Shown here: positions 1 through 8,443 of the stretch, in pieces
Layout of the letters: the number at the start of each line of letters is the position of its first letter
How positions within the stretch are numbered: position 1 is the stretch's first letter
DNA from: Rufibacter radiotolerans
Lineage (GTDB): Bacteria > Bacteroidota > Bacteroidia > Cytophagales > Hymenobacteraceae
Assembly: GCF_001078055.1 (NCBI RefSeq)
Contig: NZ_CP010777.1
Location: 2,502,408 to 2,566,407 of the forward strand
Direction: 5' to 3'
DNA length: 64,000 bases
Made by a program: the position numbers and the translations under genes
Notes under the pieces: generated by a model
Told to the model about the DNA's origin: nothing
What the model saw: the letters and a program-made list of their open reading frames with translations, nothing else
Databases searched by the model: none

Positions 1-481
1 TGTCCAGGCGACGGGCCTTCTCCATCTGTAGGAGTTCGCCCTCACTCATCTCGCGCACGGCGTTGCTCACAATCTTGAGGAGCGCAAAATCATTGTTGTT
101 GAGGGAGAGCAAGAGGCCTTTGGAGAGCAGGTAATCACCCACCAACACGGCAATCTTGTTTTTCCAGAGGGCGTTCACAGAGAAGAAACCGCGGCGATAA
201 TTGGAATCATCTACCACATCATCATGTACCAAGGTGGCGGTGTGCAGCAGTTCAATGAGGGCGGCGCCGCGGTAGGTAGCCTCAGAGGTTTGATCCTGCA
301 TGAGCTTGGCCATAAAGAAAACGAACATGGGGCGCATCTGCTTCCCTTTCCGTTTTACAATGTAGCCCATGATCTTATCCAGCAACAGAACATTGGATTG
401 CATAGACTGCCGGAACTTCTTTTCGAACTCCTGCATCTCGGCTGCAATGGGGACCTGTATCTGGTTTAAAGGGCTGCTCAT
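1..481 (-). CDS. Polyprenyl (trans-isoprenyl) diphosphate synthase, 3' end outside window
   Basis: The reverse strand reads from an ATG at 481 to the window edge without a stop, giving the first 160 residues of a class I trans-polyprenyl synthase. Visible are the early GKQMRP motif, which binds isopentenyl diphosphate, and the first aspartate-rich motif HDDVVDDSNYRRG, which holds the Mg-diphosphate of the allylic substrate. The second DDxxD and the C-terminus lie outside. Such enzymes make the long prenyl chain of menaquinone or the C55 lipid carrier; chain length cannot be told from this part. A Bacteroidota-type promoter lies close upstream (492-523), so the leader would be very short. It diverges from the hydrolase-folK pair. 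Confidence 0.93.
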   Translation of the reverse strand, partial: MSSPLNQIQVPIAAEMQEFEKKFRQSMQSNVLLLDKIMGYIVKRKGKQMRPMFVFFMAKLMQDQTSEATYRGAALIELLHTATLVHDDVVDDSNYRRGFFSVNALWKNKIAVLVGDYLLSKGLLLSLNNNDFALLKIVSNAVREMSEGELLQMEKARRLD

Positions 482-491
482 TTTGGTGGCA

Positions 492-523
492 CAATAATAC
501 GAGCCTCCGCCCTCGAAAGCAAA
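492..523 (-). promoter_or_regulatory. Candidate sigma-A promoter of the polyprenyl synthase gene
   Basis: On the reverse strand a TTTG (523-520) is followed after 20 nt by TATTATTG (499-492), one mismatch from the Bacteroidota TAnnTTTG element. The start codon is only 10 nt beyond the box, so the transcript would have a leader of a few bases. Confidence 0.4.
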
Positions 524-584
524 CGCTCCATTTGGATTTGACGTTATTCAGGCGTTACTTCGGCGGCCTTTTAAAATTAACCTT

Positions 585-1442
585 ATGGTACAGCACACAG
601 ACTTTCTTCTCTCCTCTCCGCATGGCCGCGATTTTGCCGTTGACGCCCGCTGGGAAGCCGATGGACAGGCCAAACCGGTGGTGGTGTTCGTGCACGGGTT
701 CAAGGGTTTCAAGGACTGGGGCCACTTTAATTTACTGGCAGATTACTTTGCCCACCATGGGTTTGTGTTTGTAAAGCTGAACCTGTCACATAACGGCGTG
801 GAGCCAGACGGCACCGACCTCACCAACATGGAAGCCTTCGGGAACAACAATTTCTGCATTGAGTTGGACGATCTGGGCACCGTCATAGACCACCTGAAAA
901 ACAACCCCGCCCAAATACCGGCTCAGGAAATGGATCCTGACTACCTGTTTCTGATCGGGCACAGTCGTGGCGGTGGCCTGGTGCTGCTTAAGGCCTCTGA
1001 AGACAGCCGCATCACGGGCGTGGCCACATGGTCGGCGATCAGTGACATAGACCAGCGATGGTCGCCTGAGGTGATGGAGCAGTGGCAAAAGACCGGGGTG
1101 CAGTACATTGCCAATGCCCGCACGGGCCAGCAAATGCCGCTCTACTACCAATTGGTGGAGAATTACCTGGCCAACCGCGACCGCCTGAATATTGCCAAGG
1201 CCGTAGAAAAGATCCAGATGCCGCTCCTCATCATCCATGGCGAACAGGATGAGACGCTACCCGTGCAAATGGCCCACGATTTGCACGCCCAAAACCCCTT
1301 CGCGGAGCTTTACCTTATCCCAGAGGGCGACCATTCATTCGGTGGGAAGCACCCCTATGGAGAACCGCACTTACCAACCCCAGCCCAAGCCGCCGCCGAT
1401 AAAACCATCAAATTCTTTCAGGAAGCCATAGCCCGTTCATAA
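585..1442 (+). CDS. Alpha/beta hydrolase family protein
   Basis: This 285-residue protein has the full alpha/beta hydrolase signature: oxyanion-hole region VHGFKG (36-41), nucleophile elbow GHSRGG with Ser127, acid Asp222 in HGEQDE, and His250 in GDHSFGG. There is no signal peptide, so it is probably cytosolic. It resembles dienelactone hydrolase/esterase-like enzymes; the substrate is unknown. Its TAA overlaps the ATG of folK by one base (TAATG), so the two are translationally coupled, although no direct link between an esterase and folate synthesis is known to me. Confidence 0.88.
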   Translation: MVQHTDFLLSSPHGRDFAVDARWEADGQAKPVVVFVHGFKGFKDWGHFNLLADYFAHHGFVFVKLNLSHNGVEPDGTDLTNMEAFGNNNFCIELDDLGTVIDHLKNNPAQIPAQEMDPDYLFLIGHSRGGGLVLLKASEDSRITGVATWSAISDIDQRWSPEVMEQWQKTGVQYIANARTGQQMPLYYQLVENYLANRDRLNIAKAVEKIQMPLLIIHGEQDETLPVQMAHDLHAQNPFAELYLIPEGDHSFGGKHPYGEPHLPTPAQAAADKTIKFFQEAIARS

Positions 1443-1927
1443 TGACCCCTCTTTTTCTGCTACTGGGCAGCAACCTGGGCGACCGTACCTTTTACCTTAC
1501 AGAGGCCTGTTTGCGTTTAGAGGCCGTTTTCGGGAAAACAGCCCTAAGGTCCAGCCTCTACCAAACCGCCGCCTGGGGCTTTGAAGATCAACCATCCTTC
1601 CTGAACCAGGTGCTGGTCTTTCACACCAATCTTTCCCCGCAAGAAGTGCTGGCCACTACCCAACAGGTAGAACAAGACCTGGGCCGCATCAGGAAGGAAC
1701 GCTGGGGAGCCCGCGTCATTGACATTGATCTGCTCTTTTATGGTCAGGGAATCATAGAAACCGCCACCTTACATCTTCCCCACCCCCAACTGCACCTCCG
1801 GCGCTTTACTCTGGTTCCCCTGGCAGAAGTAGCCCCAGATTTCATACACCCGGTTTTAGGCAAAACGGTAGCAGAACTCCTAGAGGAGTGCCCGGATTTG
1901 TTGGAGGTGAGTCTAGTAAGGGAGTGA
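1442..1927 (+). CDS. folK: 2-amino-4-hydroxy-6-hydroxymethyldihydropteridine pyrophosphokinase (HPPK)
   Basis: FolK transfers pyrophosphate from ATP to 6-hydroxymethyl-7,8-dihydropterin in folate synthesis. The 161 residues match a stand-alone HPPK: LGSNLGDR at 8-15, the RKERWGARVIDIDLLFYG block at 84-101 with the Mg-binding Asp94 and Asp96, then HPQLHLRRFTLVPLAEV, the late family motif. The start overlaps the hydrolase stop by one base. Codons around 1513-1548 happen to resemble the palindromic repeat found elsewhere in the window, but the encoded residues are ordinary for HPPK. Confidence 0.96.
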   Translation: MTPLFLLLGSNLGDRTFYLTEACLRLEAVFGKTALRSSLYQTAAWGFEDQPSFLNQVLVFHTNLSPQEVLATTQQVEQDLGRIRKERWGARVIDIDLLFYGQGIIETATLHLPHPQLHLRRFTLVPLAEVAPDFIHPVLGKTVAELLEECPDLLEVSLVRE

Positions 1928-1988
1928 TGTTAGAGGATTTTTCCGACGATTCTCCAATAGTCATCTCTTGTGTAAACACCCCTCTGCG

Positions 1989-2004
1989 CTCCCCTCAAGG
2001 GGAG
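1989..2004. repeat. Short perfect hairpin CTCCCCT-CA-AGGGGAG
   Basis: Seven-base perfect arms around a CA loop, 61 nt after the folK stop. The wider flanks (CCCCTCT before, AGAGGTGGG after) can also pair imperfectly. No T-tract follows, so it is not a classical terminator. Confidence 0.6.
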
Positions 2005-2030
2005 AGTCTGCGTCGAAGAGGTGGGACAGC

Positions 2031-2067
2031 GCTTTAGGCCTGTTTTCCGGAAAACGTGCTGAAAACG
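2031..2067. repeat. Palindromic repeat copy 1
   Basis: Member of the window-wide palindromic family. The first half (CTTTAGGCCTGTTTTCC) fits the consensus; the second half is diverged (GGAAAACGTGCTGAAAACG). It lies between the convergent folK and dehydratase genes. Confidence 0.8.
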
Positions 2068-2400
2068 CCCTAATCCAATCCCCAGCATTCCCCGATTCCA
2101 GTCTTTACCTCGAGCGCCTCGCTTGTGGCCCTGCAACAGCTCTAGCTAAGAGCAGAAGGCAAAGCGGCCGCAAGGGCAGTGCGAGGGGGAAAGACGGGGC
2201 CCCGCGGCCGTGAGCGCTCGGAGGGAAACCATGCAACAAGACAGCATAAGGACTCAGGTGTTGGCTTCTAATCCAAGGCTTAAGCGGAAAGGTGTGCACT
2301 AAGAAAAGCAATTGCGATTGGAAAGGCAGTTTAATTTGTTGGTGAGAACACCAACAACGGCCGGTAATCTGACCAACAATTGGCGGAAGCAACACCCTTC

Positions 2401-4308
2401 TTACTTCCTTACATCAAACTTCTGATACACCGAATTCTGGCTCACATACTCCGGCACCAACAGTTTCATATTCTTGATCACCGCTACGTTGTCCTGCGAA
2501 GAAAATAAACCAATCAGGGCTTCAATATCTTTTAGCACCTGTTCACTCTGCGGGGTGGGCAGGTTGGCGATTCTGATTTTGGGATGGTCGGTGGTCTGCA
2601 CGGCCTCATTCTCATGGAAAAGCTCTTCCTCCAGTTTCTCGCCTGGCCGGAGTCCAGTGTAGACCAATTGAATGTCCTTGCCCAGGGTGAGGCCCGAGAG
2701 TTTGATCATTTTCTTAGCCAGGTCCACAATCTTGATGGAATCACCCATGTCAAAGATGTAAATCTCGCCGCCCTTGCCCATGGCGGAGGCTTCCAGCACC
2801 AATTGGCAGGCTTCCCGGATGGACATAAAGTAGCGGGAAATGTCTGGGTGGGTAACGGTCACGGGGCCGCCCTCCATAATCTGCTTCCGAAAACGAGGAA
2901 TCACGGAACCGGTACTGCCCAACACATTACCGAAGCGGGTGGTGATGAAGCGGGTACGCTTGTGTCCAGAATCACGGAGGTAATGGTCCATGGCGTGCAC
3001 GTACATTTCACAGAGCCGCTTGGAGGCGCCCATCACGCTGGTAGGGTTAACGGCCTTGTCGGTGGAGAGCAGCACAAATTTCTGGGCCTGGTATTTCACT
3101 GCCAGATCGGCAACGATCTTAGTACCCAGAATATTGGTATTCAGGGATTCAGTGGGGTTCTCCTCCATCACAGGCACGTGCTTGTAGGCCGCGCAATGGA
3201 ATACCACCTCGGGGGTAAAGGTCTTGTACACGGCCTCCATACGTTCCTTATTGCAGATACCGCCTAGGATCACCTCAAAGTTCAGCTTAACGTACAGCTC
3301 GGTCAGTTCCAGTTCCAGGTCATATAAAGCGGATTCCGCCTGGTCTACCAACACCAGTTGCCGCGGCTTGAACCTAATCAGTTGCCGGACCAGTTCGCTG
3401 CCAATGGAACCCGCCGCGCCGGTCACCAGAATGGTGCGGTTCTGAAGCTCCTTGTGCAAGAGCGGAGAATCAATTTCGGCCGAAGGGCGGCCCAACACGT
3501 CTTCAATCTGCACCTCGCGTATCTGCTTGAAACTCAGCTCCCCGTTGATCCATTTATAGACCGGCGGCACCACCAGTACCTGCACACCCGCATTAAGGCA
3601 CGCCTCCACCAGTTGCCGGCGCCGTAAGGTGGTAAGCCGCTGCACCGCCAGAATGAGCAGATCTACTTTGAGAGAAGAAAGCTGGGCCGTAAAATTATCC
3701 AAGGGTTTATGGATGGGCACGCCGTTAATGGATAGCCCCTGCTTCTGTTTGGCGTCATCAAGAAAAGACACTATATTATAGTAGGTGCCCATGTCCTGGT
3801 GCAGGGTGTTCAGGGTGATGCTACCCACTTCGCCGGCCCCAAAAATGACCACGTTCACCTTAGGCGAGTTGGTGTGGTTCCACTCATAGTGCATGATCTT
3901 GGCCCATACCCGTAGCAGGGAAAGCGCCAGAATACTGCCCAGATAATCAATGAGCAGCACAGAAATGGGAATGAAATTCTGATACCCCAATCCTTTGTTG
4001 TACACCAACTGGGCGGCCACTAATACCAGGGAACTCACCGAGAGGGCTACAAAAAGCTTGCGCAGGTCATCCAGGCTGGTGTAGCGAAGGATGCCCGCAT
4101 AGGTTCGGGTATAAAAAAAAGCCGCTGCCCTTACTGCCAACACAATGGGCAGCATCTGGGCAACGGACAATTCAGTGTATTTCTGGAAATCAAAGTTAAA
4201 GCGCAGCAGGTAAGCCATCAGGAAGGAGACAGCACACAGGAGAATATCCAGGGCAAACACCAATTGCTTTGGCATCTTCTGACCGAAAAACTCTTTTACC
4301 TGCCCCAT
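2401..4308 (-). CDS. Nucleoside-diphosphate sugar 4,6-dehydratase, membrane-anchored (CapD/WbpM/PglF type)
   Basis: Enzymes of this type convert UDP-GlcNAc to the 4-keto-6-deoxy sugar that starts the synthesis of special sugars for polysaccharide or protein glycosylation. The 635 residues begin with four hydrophobic helices (about 17-135), then a first Rossmann domain (GAGEVG, 157-162) and the catalytic SDR domain with TGAAGSIG (296-303). The active site carries STDKAVNPTSVMGASK (415-430): the usual Tyr of YxxxK is Met426 with Lys430, as in WbpM and PglF. It stands alone, convergent with folK and 42 bp downstream of fabD on the same strand. Confidence 0.92.
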   Translation of the reverse strand: MGQVKEFFGQKMPKQLVFALDILLCAVSFLMAYLLRFNFDFQKYTELSVAQMLPIVLAVRAAAFFYTRTYAGILRYTSLDDLRKLFVALSVSSLVLVAAQLVYNKGLGYQNFIPISVLLIDYLGSILALSLLRVWAKIMHYEWNHTNSPKVNVVIFGAGEVGSITLNTLHQDMGTYYNIVSFLDDAKQKQGLSINGVPIHKPLDNFTAQLSSLKVDLLILAVQRLTTLRRRQLVEACLNAGVQVLVVPPVYKWINGELSFKQIREVQIEDVLGRPSAEIDSPLLHKELQNRTILVTGAAGSIGSELVRQLIRFKPRQLVLVDQAESALYDLELELTELYVKLNFEVILGGICNKERMEAVYKTFTPEVVFHCAAYKHVPVMEENPTESLNTNILGTKIVADLAVKYQAQKFVLLSTDKAVNPTSVMGASKRLCEMYVHAMDHYLRDSGHKRTRFITTRFGNVLGSTGSVIPRFRKQIMEGGPVTVTHPDISRYFMSIREACQLVLEASAMGKGGEIYIFDMGDSIKIVDLAKKMIKLSGLTLGKDIQLVYTGLRPGEKLEEELFHENEAVQTTDHPKIRIANLPTPQSEQVLKDIEALIGLFSSQDNVAVIKNMKLLVPEYVSQNSVYQKFDVRK

Positions 4309-4350
4309 GCTTCTGATTTTAACCTTACCCGCTACGTACGAAATTCAGGC

Positions 4351-5226
4351 TTAGCTTACCTGCCATACCTCGGCATTTTTGTCAATCTTTTTCACCAGGC
4401 CCTGCAACACCTTGCCTGGTCCGCACTCAATAAAGATCGTGGCGCCATCGGCAATCATCTGCTGCACAGACTGCGTCCAACGTACGGGGGCGGTCAGCTG
4501 CTTGATCAGGTTCTGCTGGATCTCCTGCGGGTCAGAATGCGGTTTGGCATCTACGTTCTGGTATACCGGGCAGATGGCAGGGCTAAACGTGGTCTGACGG
4601 ATCGCCTCCTCCAGTTCCGCCTCCGCGGATTTCATCAAAGGTGAGTGGAAAGCCCCTCCTACCGGTAACAACAAGGCTCTTTTGGCGCCGGCGGCTTTCA
4701 AGCGCTCACAGGCCTCCTCCACGCCCGGCACCGAGCCGGATATCACCAACTGACCGGGGCAATTGTAGTTGGCCGCAACCACCACATCCTTCACCTCGGC
4801 GCAGATCTGCTCTACCTTCTCGTCTTCCAGGCCCAGGATAGCAGCCATGGTAGACGGTTGCTCCTCGCAGGCTTTCTGCATGGCCAACGCGCGCTTAGAA
4901 ACCAGGCGCAGGGCATCTTCAAAAGCCAGCACTTTATTGGCCACCAGGGCAGAGAACTCGCCCAGAGAGTGACCGGCCACCATTTCTGGGGCGAAGTCTG
5001 TGGCTACCGCGGCCTGAATAACCGAGTGCAGGAAGATGGCGGGTTGGGTAACCTTGGTCTGCTTTAGTTCCTCATCGGCGCCACTGAACATAATATCTGT
5101 GATTCGAAAACCCAAGATCTCATTAGCGCGCTCAAAAAGGTCTTTAGCTGCGGGGTATTGCTCATAAAGGTCTTTGCCCATACCCACAAACTGGGAGCCC
5201 TGGCCCGGAAAAACGTATGCTTTCAT
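4351..5226 (-). CDS. fabD: Malonyl-CoA:ACP transacylase
   Basis: FabD loads malonate onto acyl carrier protein for fatty acid synthesis. The 291 residues show PGQGSQ (7-12), the nucleophile motif GHSLGEFSAL with Ser87, the catalytic His194 in GGAFHSPLM and the C-terminal ECGPGKVLQGLVKK. Length is normal. A TACTTTTG box at 5291-5298 would start a transcript whose leader includes palindromic repeat copy 2, so that hairpin sits between promoter and start codon. The dehydratase gene follows after 42 bp and may be cotranscribed. Confidence 0.96.
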   Translation of the reverse strand: MKAYVFPGQGSQFVGMGKDLYEQYPAAKDLFERANEILGFRITDIMFSGADEELKQTKVTQPAIFLHSVIQAAVATDFAPEMVAGHSLGEFSALVANKVLAFEDALRLVSKRALAMQKACEEQPSTMAAILGLEDEKVEQICAEVKDVVVAANYNCPGQLVISGSVPGVEEACERLKAAGAKRALLLPVGGAFHSPLMKSAEAELEEAIRQTTFSPAICPVYQNVDAKPHSDPQEIQQNLIKQLTAPVRWTQSVQQMIADGATIFIECGPGKVLQGLVKKIDKNAEVWQVS

Positions 5227-5244
5227 AGTTTGGCTTTAGATTTT

Positions 5245-5281
5245 CGTTTTAGGCCAATTTATGTAAAAACGGGCTCAAAAC
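5245..5281. repeat. Palindromic repeat copy 2, in the presumed fabD leader
   Basis: CGTTTTAGGCC and GGGCTCAAAAC arms are kept, but the centre is degenerate. It lies 19 nt upstream of the fabD ATG and downstream of the likely fabD promoter box, so it would be transcribed as part of the leader. Confidence 0.65.
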
Positions 5282-5290
5282 AGGTTTTAT

Positions 5291-5298
5291 CAAAAGTA
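5291..5298 (-). promoter_or_regulatory. Candidate -7 element for fabD
   Basis: TACTTTTG on the reverse strand fits TAnnTTTG exactly. I see no matching TTG at the expected distance upstream, so only half of the promoter is supported. Confidence 0.3.
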
Positions 5299-5311
5299 AG
5301 ACGGCAAATAT

Positions 5312-5350
5312 ATAAAAATGGTGCCCATTCCCGGAGGAATAGGCACCATT
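5312..5350 (-). terminator. Rho-independent terminator after the T9SS-exported protein gene
   Basis: On the reverse strand AATGGTGCC...GGCACCATT forms a strong stem with an inner ATTCC/GGAAT pairing, followed by TTTTTATATA. It begins 30 nt after the stop of the upstream gene and sits before fabD. Confidence 0.85.
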
Positions 5351-5379
5351 CTTCATGATTTAAAATGCACAGCCTAAGG

Positions 5380-8097
5380 TTAGCGCAGAATCTCTACCCA
5401 CCCTTTGTAGGTGCGTATTTCAGGCACCCTGCCGTAAAACTCTACCTCTACCTGATAGAAGTAGGTGCCTTCAGCCAGAGCTTTGCCGTTGTCCCCTACG
5501 CCTTTCCAGCGTAAACCGGGTTCGGCGCTGCTTTCATACACCTTGTTACCCCAGCGGTTATATACCTTAAGGGTGGCTTTCTTGATGAAAGTGGCCCCTT
5601 GCTTAGGCGTGAACTCATCATTACTGCCGTCATTGTTAGGGGTAAAGATGTTCGGCAACACAAACACAATACAGTTGTCTTCGCATTCAATGTTGCTGCG
5701 CTCACTCTCGCTTCCGTTCTTGTCAGTTGCCGTGACGTAGTAGCAACCGGCAAACGAAGGCAGGTTCTGGTGCAGGTAAGCCAGATCTTTGATAGTGGCA
5801 ATGACCTTGAACTCCTCGGCATCGGTCTCCCTGAAGTACACTTTGTAGAAGTCAATATCCGAGGCGTTACAGCCGGTAGGTAGCGTCCAGGAGAGGCGGT
5901 TCTGGATAGGCGTCACACCGGCCACAAAGTCATCGTCGCAGTCATTGTCTACGGTCAAGATAGGCACGCAAGGCCGCGAGAAGCAGGTAATCTGGCTGTT
6001 ATTGAGGATTGGGTCTGGCAGCAGCGGGTTCTGGAACGTGCCCTTGGTCACCACATAGGCGCAATACTCCTTGCCTTGCTCCAGCGGAACCTGTTTAGAG
6101 AAGGTACCTGCGGTAGGCCCTGCCAGCACACTGTCATATTTCTGGAACACCGCAGAGTTGGGCAGTTTCAGGTAAATGACGTGGTACAAAGGCTTGGCCG
6201 GGGTGCTGGCGTTGTTCCAGGGCACGTTGTAGGTCCAGTTCAGAACCATTGTAGCCCCGTTGGCTACGGCATTTAACCGCACACTGGACGCCGAGGAAGA
6301 GTCTACCAACACCGTGGGTGAACCCGTAGTGCCGGAATGGTAAAACTCTACCCGGTAGGCGTAGGCCGTGTCCAGGGTGTTCAGGTTATTATCTGTGAAG
6401 ACGGTGTCATTGAGGTTGTTGCTGATGAATACCTGCGTGTAGTTGCCTTGAGGACTTCTTCCCTGGCCCATGGTACGCAACAAGCGGTACTGCAAAGGAG
6501 GAGTCAAGGTGGTCACAATAGCCTTTGGCTTGTTCCACTCCACCCTGATCTTACCGGTGGTGGCGCTGGTTTCCAGTACGCTTACTTTGGTGAGGGAAAT
6601 AGACTCAAGCGTGGCGCACAGCTCATTGGAGGCAATACTGCTTCCGCCGCCCGGCTCCGGGAACTCGGCGTAGATGCGGTAGCAATAGGTCTTGTTGCGC
6701 TCCAGGCCTTTTCCGCCGTTATTATCCAGGAACGTGGTAACGCCTGCGCTCACCTCCCCTACCCGCACGTACCCGGCAGAGGCCGGAATACCCGTCTCAC
6801 ATGGCCCCGGCTTGAAATTAGAAGGTCCTTCGCGGCGGTAAATATACATTCTGGTGGCGTTAGGGCATGTGTAGGCAGACCAGTTCAGCCGGATGCTGCT
6901 GCTGGTTTGCGGCACCGCCGATACCAATACCGGAGGCGGCCCCACCACCGAAATACGCCAAGGTTTAAGGTCCGTTAAAATAATGCGTCCTGCCGGCGGC
7001 CGGTCTTCTGCCCTGAACACCACCTGGTACGGTGATCGTCGGACGTCCAGGCAGGTGGTCTGCCAGGTAAAGATGTGGCTGGTGTCACTCTGGGGTCTGA
7101 AGGTGGCCGGCGGCAACATGCTTCCAAACGCGGTCACCGTCACAGGGTCTTTGTCCGGGTCGCGCACCTTGATAATGTCTCTGAGCAATGTGCCTGCCAC
7201 TACGCAGGTATCACGGGGCACAATAAGCACCGGGGGCCGGTTGGGGTCATCACGCACAAACACCTGCATGTCCCTGATCACGGTGCCTATGAGCCGTCCA
7301 TTCCGCCACTCTTCCACAATAAAGGCGAAGTTGAATTCCCCCAGGGTATTGGGGGTGTTCCAGGTGATCTGGCCGGTGTTGCGGTCAATGGAGAACCCTG
7401 CAGGCCCGCCGGGCTGGGCGGCTCCCAGGAACTGGTCCAGGCTCCGGTAGCCCGGCGCTGTCTGGCCAATGGGGTTTCCGCAGGCGTCCCGGCCGGCATC
7501 TACCCTGGAGGGAAGCAGTTTAAAGGAAAGGCTGTCGCCGTCTGGGTCATAGGCCCCGGGGTTGTGCACGAAGATCTGTCCGCGCACCGCCACGTCTACC
7601 GGGGGTACTTCCAGGACCGGGGACCGGTTGATGATGGGGAACAGACGGTCAATGGTGAGCGTAGACTGCAGAAAGAAGGTCTGCTGCACCGAGTTGGAAA
7701 TGTTGACTACGCCCCCGTTCCGGTTCTCGCCCACGAACGTGGCCGTAAAGGTGCCCCCGCCAGAATAGATATGCTCAAAGAAATAAGTATTGACAAAAGT
7801 GTTGTTCTGCCCGTTCTGCAGCAGCACCCGGCTGGCCCGCGGTGAGGTCTGTTGGGTACAGTCGCCAAAGTACAAGGTAGCCTCAAGGTCTTCAAAGGGT
7901 GGCGGGGCCACGCTGTAGGTCACCAGCTTAAAGAAGAAACGAAGCGGGTTTTTGGCCGCCGTGGTATCACTCTTAATAAAGATATTGCCGGCGCGTAAGT
8001 GGGTAGCCTGCGCCTGAGGCGCCAGAAAGAGGGTCAAAAGAAACAGCCCACCCAGCACATACAGCCAAGCTTTTACTTTATGTAAATGTAGAGGCAT
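5380..8097 (-). CDS. Large secreted multidomain protein with T9SS type B (gliding-motility-associated) C-terminal domain
   Basis: From the ATG at 8097 the protein begins with a typical signal peptide (MPLHLHKVKAW followed by a hydrophobic run ending APQAQA), which fits better than a longer frame to 8166; a TATCTTTG box at 8122-8129 also points to this start. It has about 905 residues: Ig/cadherin-like N-terminal parts (YDPDGDSLSFKL, VRDPDKDPVTV) and fibronectin type III-like repeats. The last 90 residues are a CHU_C domain (FTPNNDGSNDEF...VYNRWGNKVYES...GTYFYQVEV), the sorting signal for type IX secretion. It is probably displayed on the cell surface or released; adhesin-like function is an inference. 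Confidence 0.87.
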   Translation of the reverse strand: MPLHLHKVKAWLYVLGGLFLLTLFLAPQAQATHLRAGNIFIKSDTTAAKNPLRFFFKLVTYSVAPPPFEDLEATLYFGDCTQQTSPRASRVLLQNGQNNTFVNTYFFEHIYSGGGTFTATFVGENRNGGVVNISNSVQQTFFLQSTLTIDRLFPIINRSPVLEVPPVDVAVRGQIFVHNPGAYDPDGDSLSFKLLPSRVDAGRDACGNPIGQTAPGYRSLDQFLGAAQPGGPAGFSIDRNTGQITWNTPNTLGEFNFAFIVEEWRNGRLIGTVIRDMQVFVRDDPNRPPVLIVPRDTCVVAGTLLRDIIKVRDPDKDPVTVTAFGSMLPPATFRPQSDTSHIFTWQTTCLDVRRSPYQVVFRAEDRPPAGRIILTDLKPWRISVVGPPPVLVSAVPQTSSSIRLNWSAYTCPNATRMYIYRREGPSNFKPGPCETGIPASAGYVRVGEVSAGVTTFLDNNGGKGLERNKTYCYRIYAEFPEPGGGSSIASNELCATLESISLTKVSVLETSATTGKIRVEWNKPKAIVTTLTPPLQYRLLRTMGQGRSPQGNYTQVFISNNLNDTVFTDNNLNTLDTAYAYRVEFYHSGTTGSPTVLVDSSSASSVRLNAVANGATMVLNWTYNVPWNNASTPAKPLYHVIYLKLPNSAVFQKYDSVLAGPTAGTFSKQVPLEQGKEYCAYVVTKGTFQNPLLPDPILNNSQITCFSRPCVPILTVDNDCDDDFVAGVTPIQNRLSWTLPTGCNASDIDFYKVYFRETDAEEFKVIATIKDLAYLHQNLPSFAGCYYVTATDKNGSESERSNIECEDNCIVFVLPNIFTPNNDGSNDEFTPKQGATFIKKATLKVYNRWGNKVYESSAEPGLRWKGVGDNGKALAEGTYFYQVEVEFYGRVPEIRTYKGWVEILR

Positions 8098-8121
8098 ATA
8101 GTAGAGTTTTGCATGCAGAAG

Positions 8122-8129
8122 CAAAGATA
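8122..8129 (-). promoter_or_regulatory. Candidate -7 element (TATCTTTG) for the T9SS-exported protein gene
   Basis: Exact match to TAnnTTTG on the reverse strand, 24 nt before the ATG at 8097. The upstream element is weak (TGG instead of TTG). Its position argues against translation from upstream of 8122. Confidence 0.5.
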
Positions 8130-8242
8130 GAAGAATCTCTATCCTGACCATGGACTTAACCAACAAATACGTGGTATCCTGGTTATAGAGATATAGGTTT
8201 ATGGCTATAACGAATTCTAGGTTTCACTGTTGTAAACTTCCG

Positions 8243-8300
8243 GGGCAAAAGACGTTTTTAGCCTATTTTTCCTAAAACGGCTCTAAAACGTCCTTTGCCC
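8243..8300. repeat. Palindromic repeat copy 3, with extended arms
   Basis: The core TTTTTAGCC...GGCTCTAAAAC is flanked on both sides by matching sequence, GGGCAAA...GACG on the left and CGTCCTTTGCCC on the right. The whole unit is thus a near-palindrome of 58 bp. This is the only copy found between divergent genes. Confidence 0.85.
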
Positions 8301-8359
8301 AAGGGAGTTTAGTGGAGCAAAAGGCTCAATTTAGATTTATTCAAAATAAAAAAGACCAA

Positions 8360-8390
8360 TTGCTTGAGAAGGCCCCCGCATGTACCTTTG
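8360..8390 (+). promoter_or_regulatory. Promoter of the sdhCAB operon
   Basis: TTG at 8360-8362, 20 nt spacer, then TACCTTTG at 8383-8390, an exact fit to the Bacteroidota -7 element. The leader to the sdhC ATG would be about 45-50 nt. Confidence 0.7.
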
Positions 8391-8443
8391 GAAAGATTTA
8401 ACCATCCCTAACACACCTAATTTCTCAACCTTAACACAACAAA

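Larger units (their letters stand above)
1928..2400. other. Convergent intergenic region with hairpins, no gene seen
   Basis: This gap lies between the ends of folK and the dehydratase gene. It holds a CTCCCCT-CA-AGGGGAG hairpin (1989-2004), a palindromic repeat copy (2031-2067), a small GCTCT/AGAGC hairpin (2139-2153) and a strongly GC-rich run with several restriction-site-like palindromes at about 2160-2225. Short open frames cross it on both strands, but none has a recognisable domain or start signal. Confidence 0.6.
8098..8443. other. Divergent intergenic region before sdhCAB
   Basis: Holds the promoter box of the T9SS-exported protein gene (8122-8129, reverse strand), an extended palindromic repeat (8243-8300) and the sdh promoter (8360-8390). 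No further gene is seen. Confidence 0.7.

Noticed and set aside
1513..1548. Palindromic-repeat-like sequence inside folK
   Set aside because: Only about 10 of 16 arm positions pair, and the encoded residues (EAVFGKTALRSSLY) are ordinary for HPPK, so chance similarity is more likely than an inserted copy.
2105..2395. 96-codon frame on the reverse strand in the folK-dehydratase gap
   Set aside because: Leu/Pro/Arg-rich product from GC-rich DNA, no domain; kept only as a feature of the intergenic region.
7075..7845. Long open frame antisense to the T9SS-exported protein gene
   Set aside because: The product is Gly/His-rich without any recognisable motif; a shadow of the real gene.
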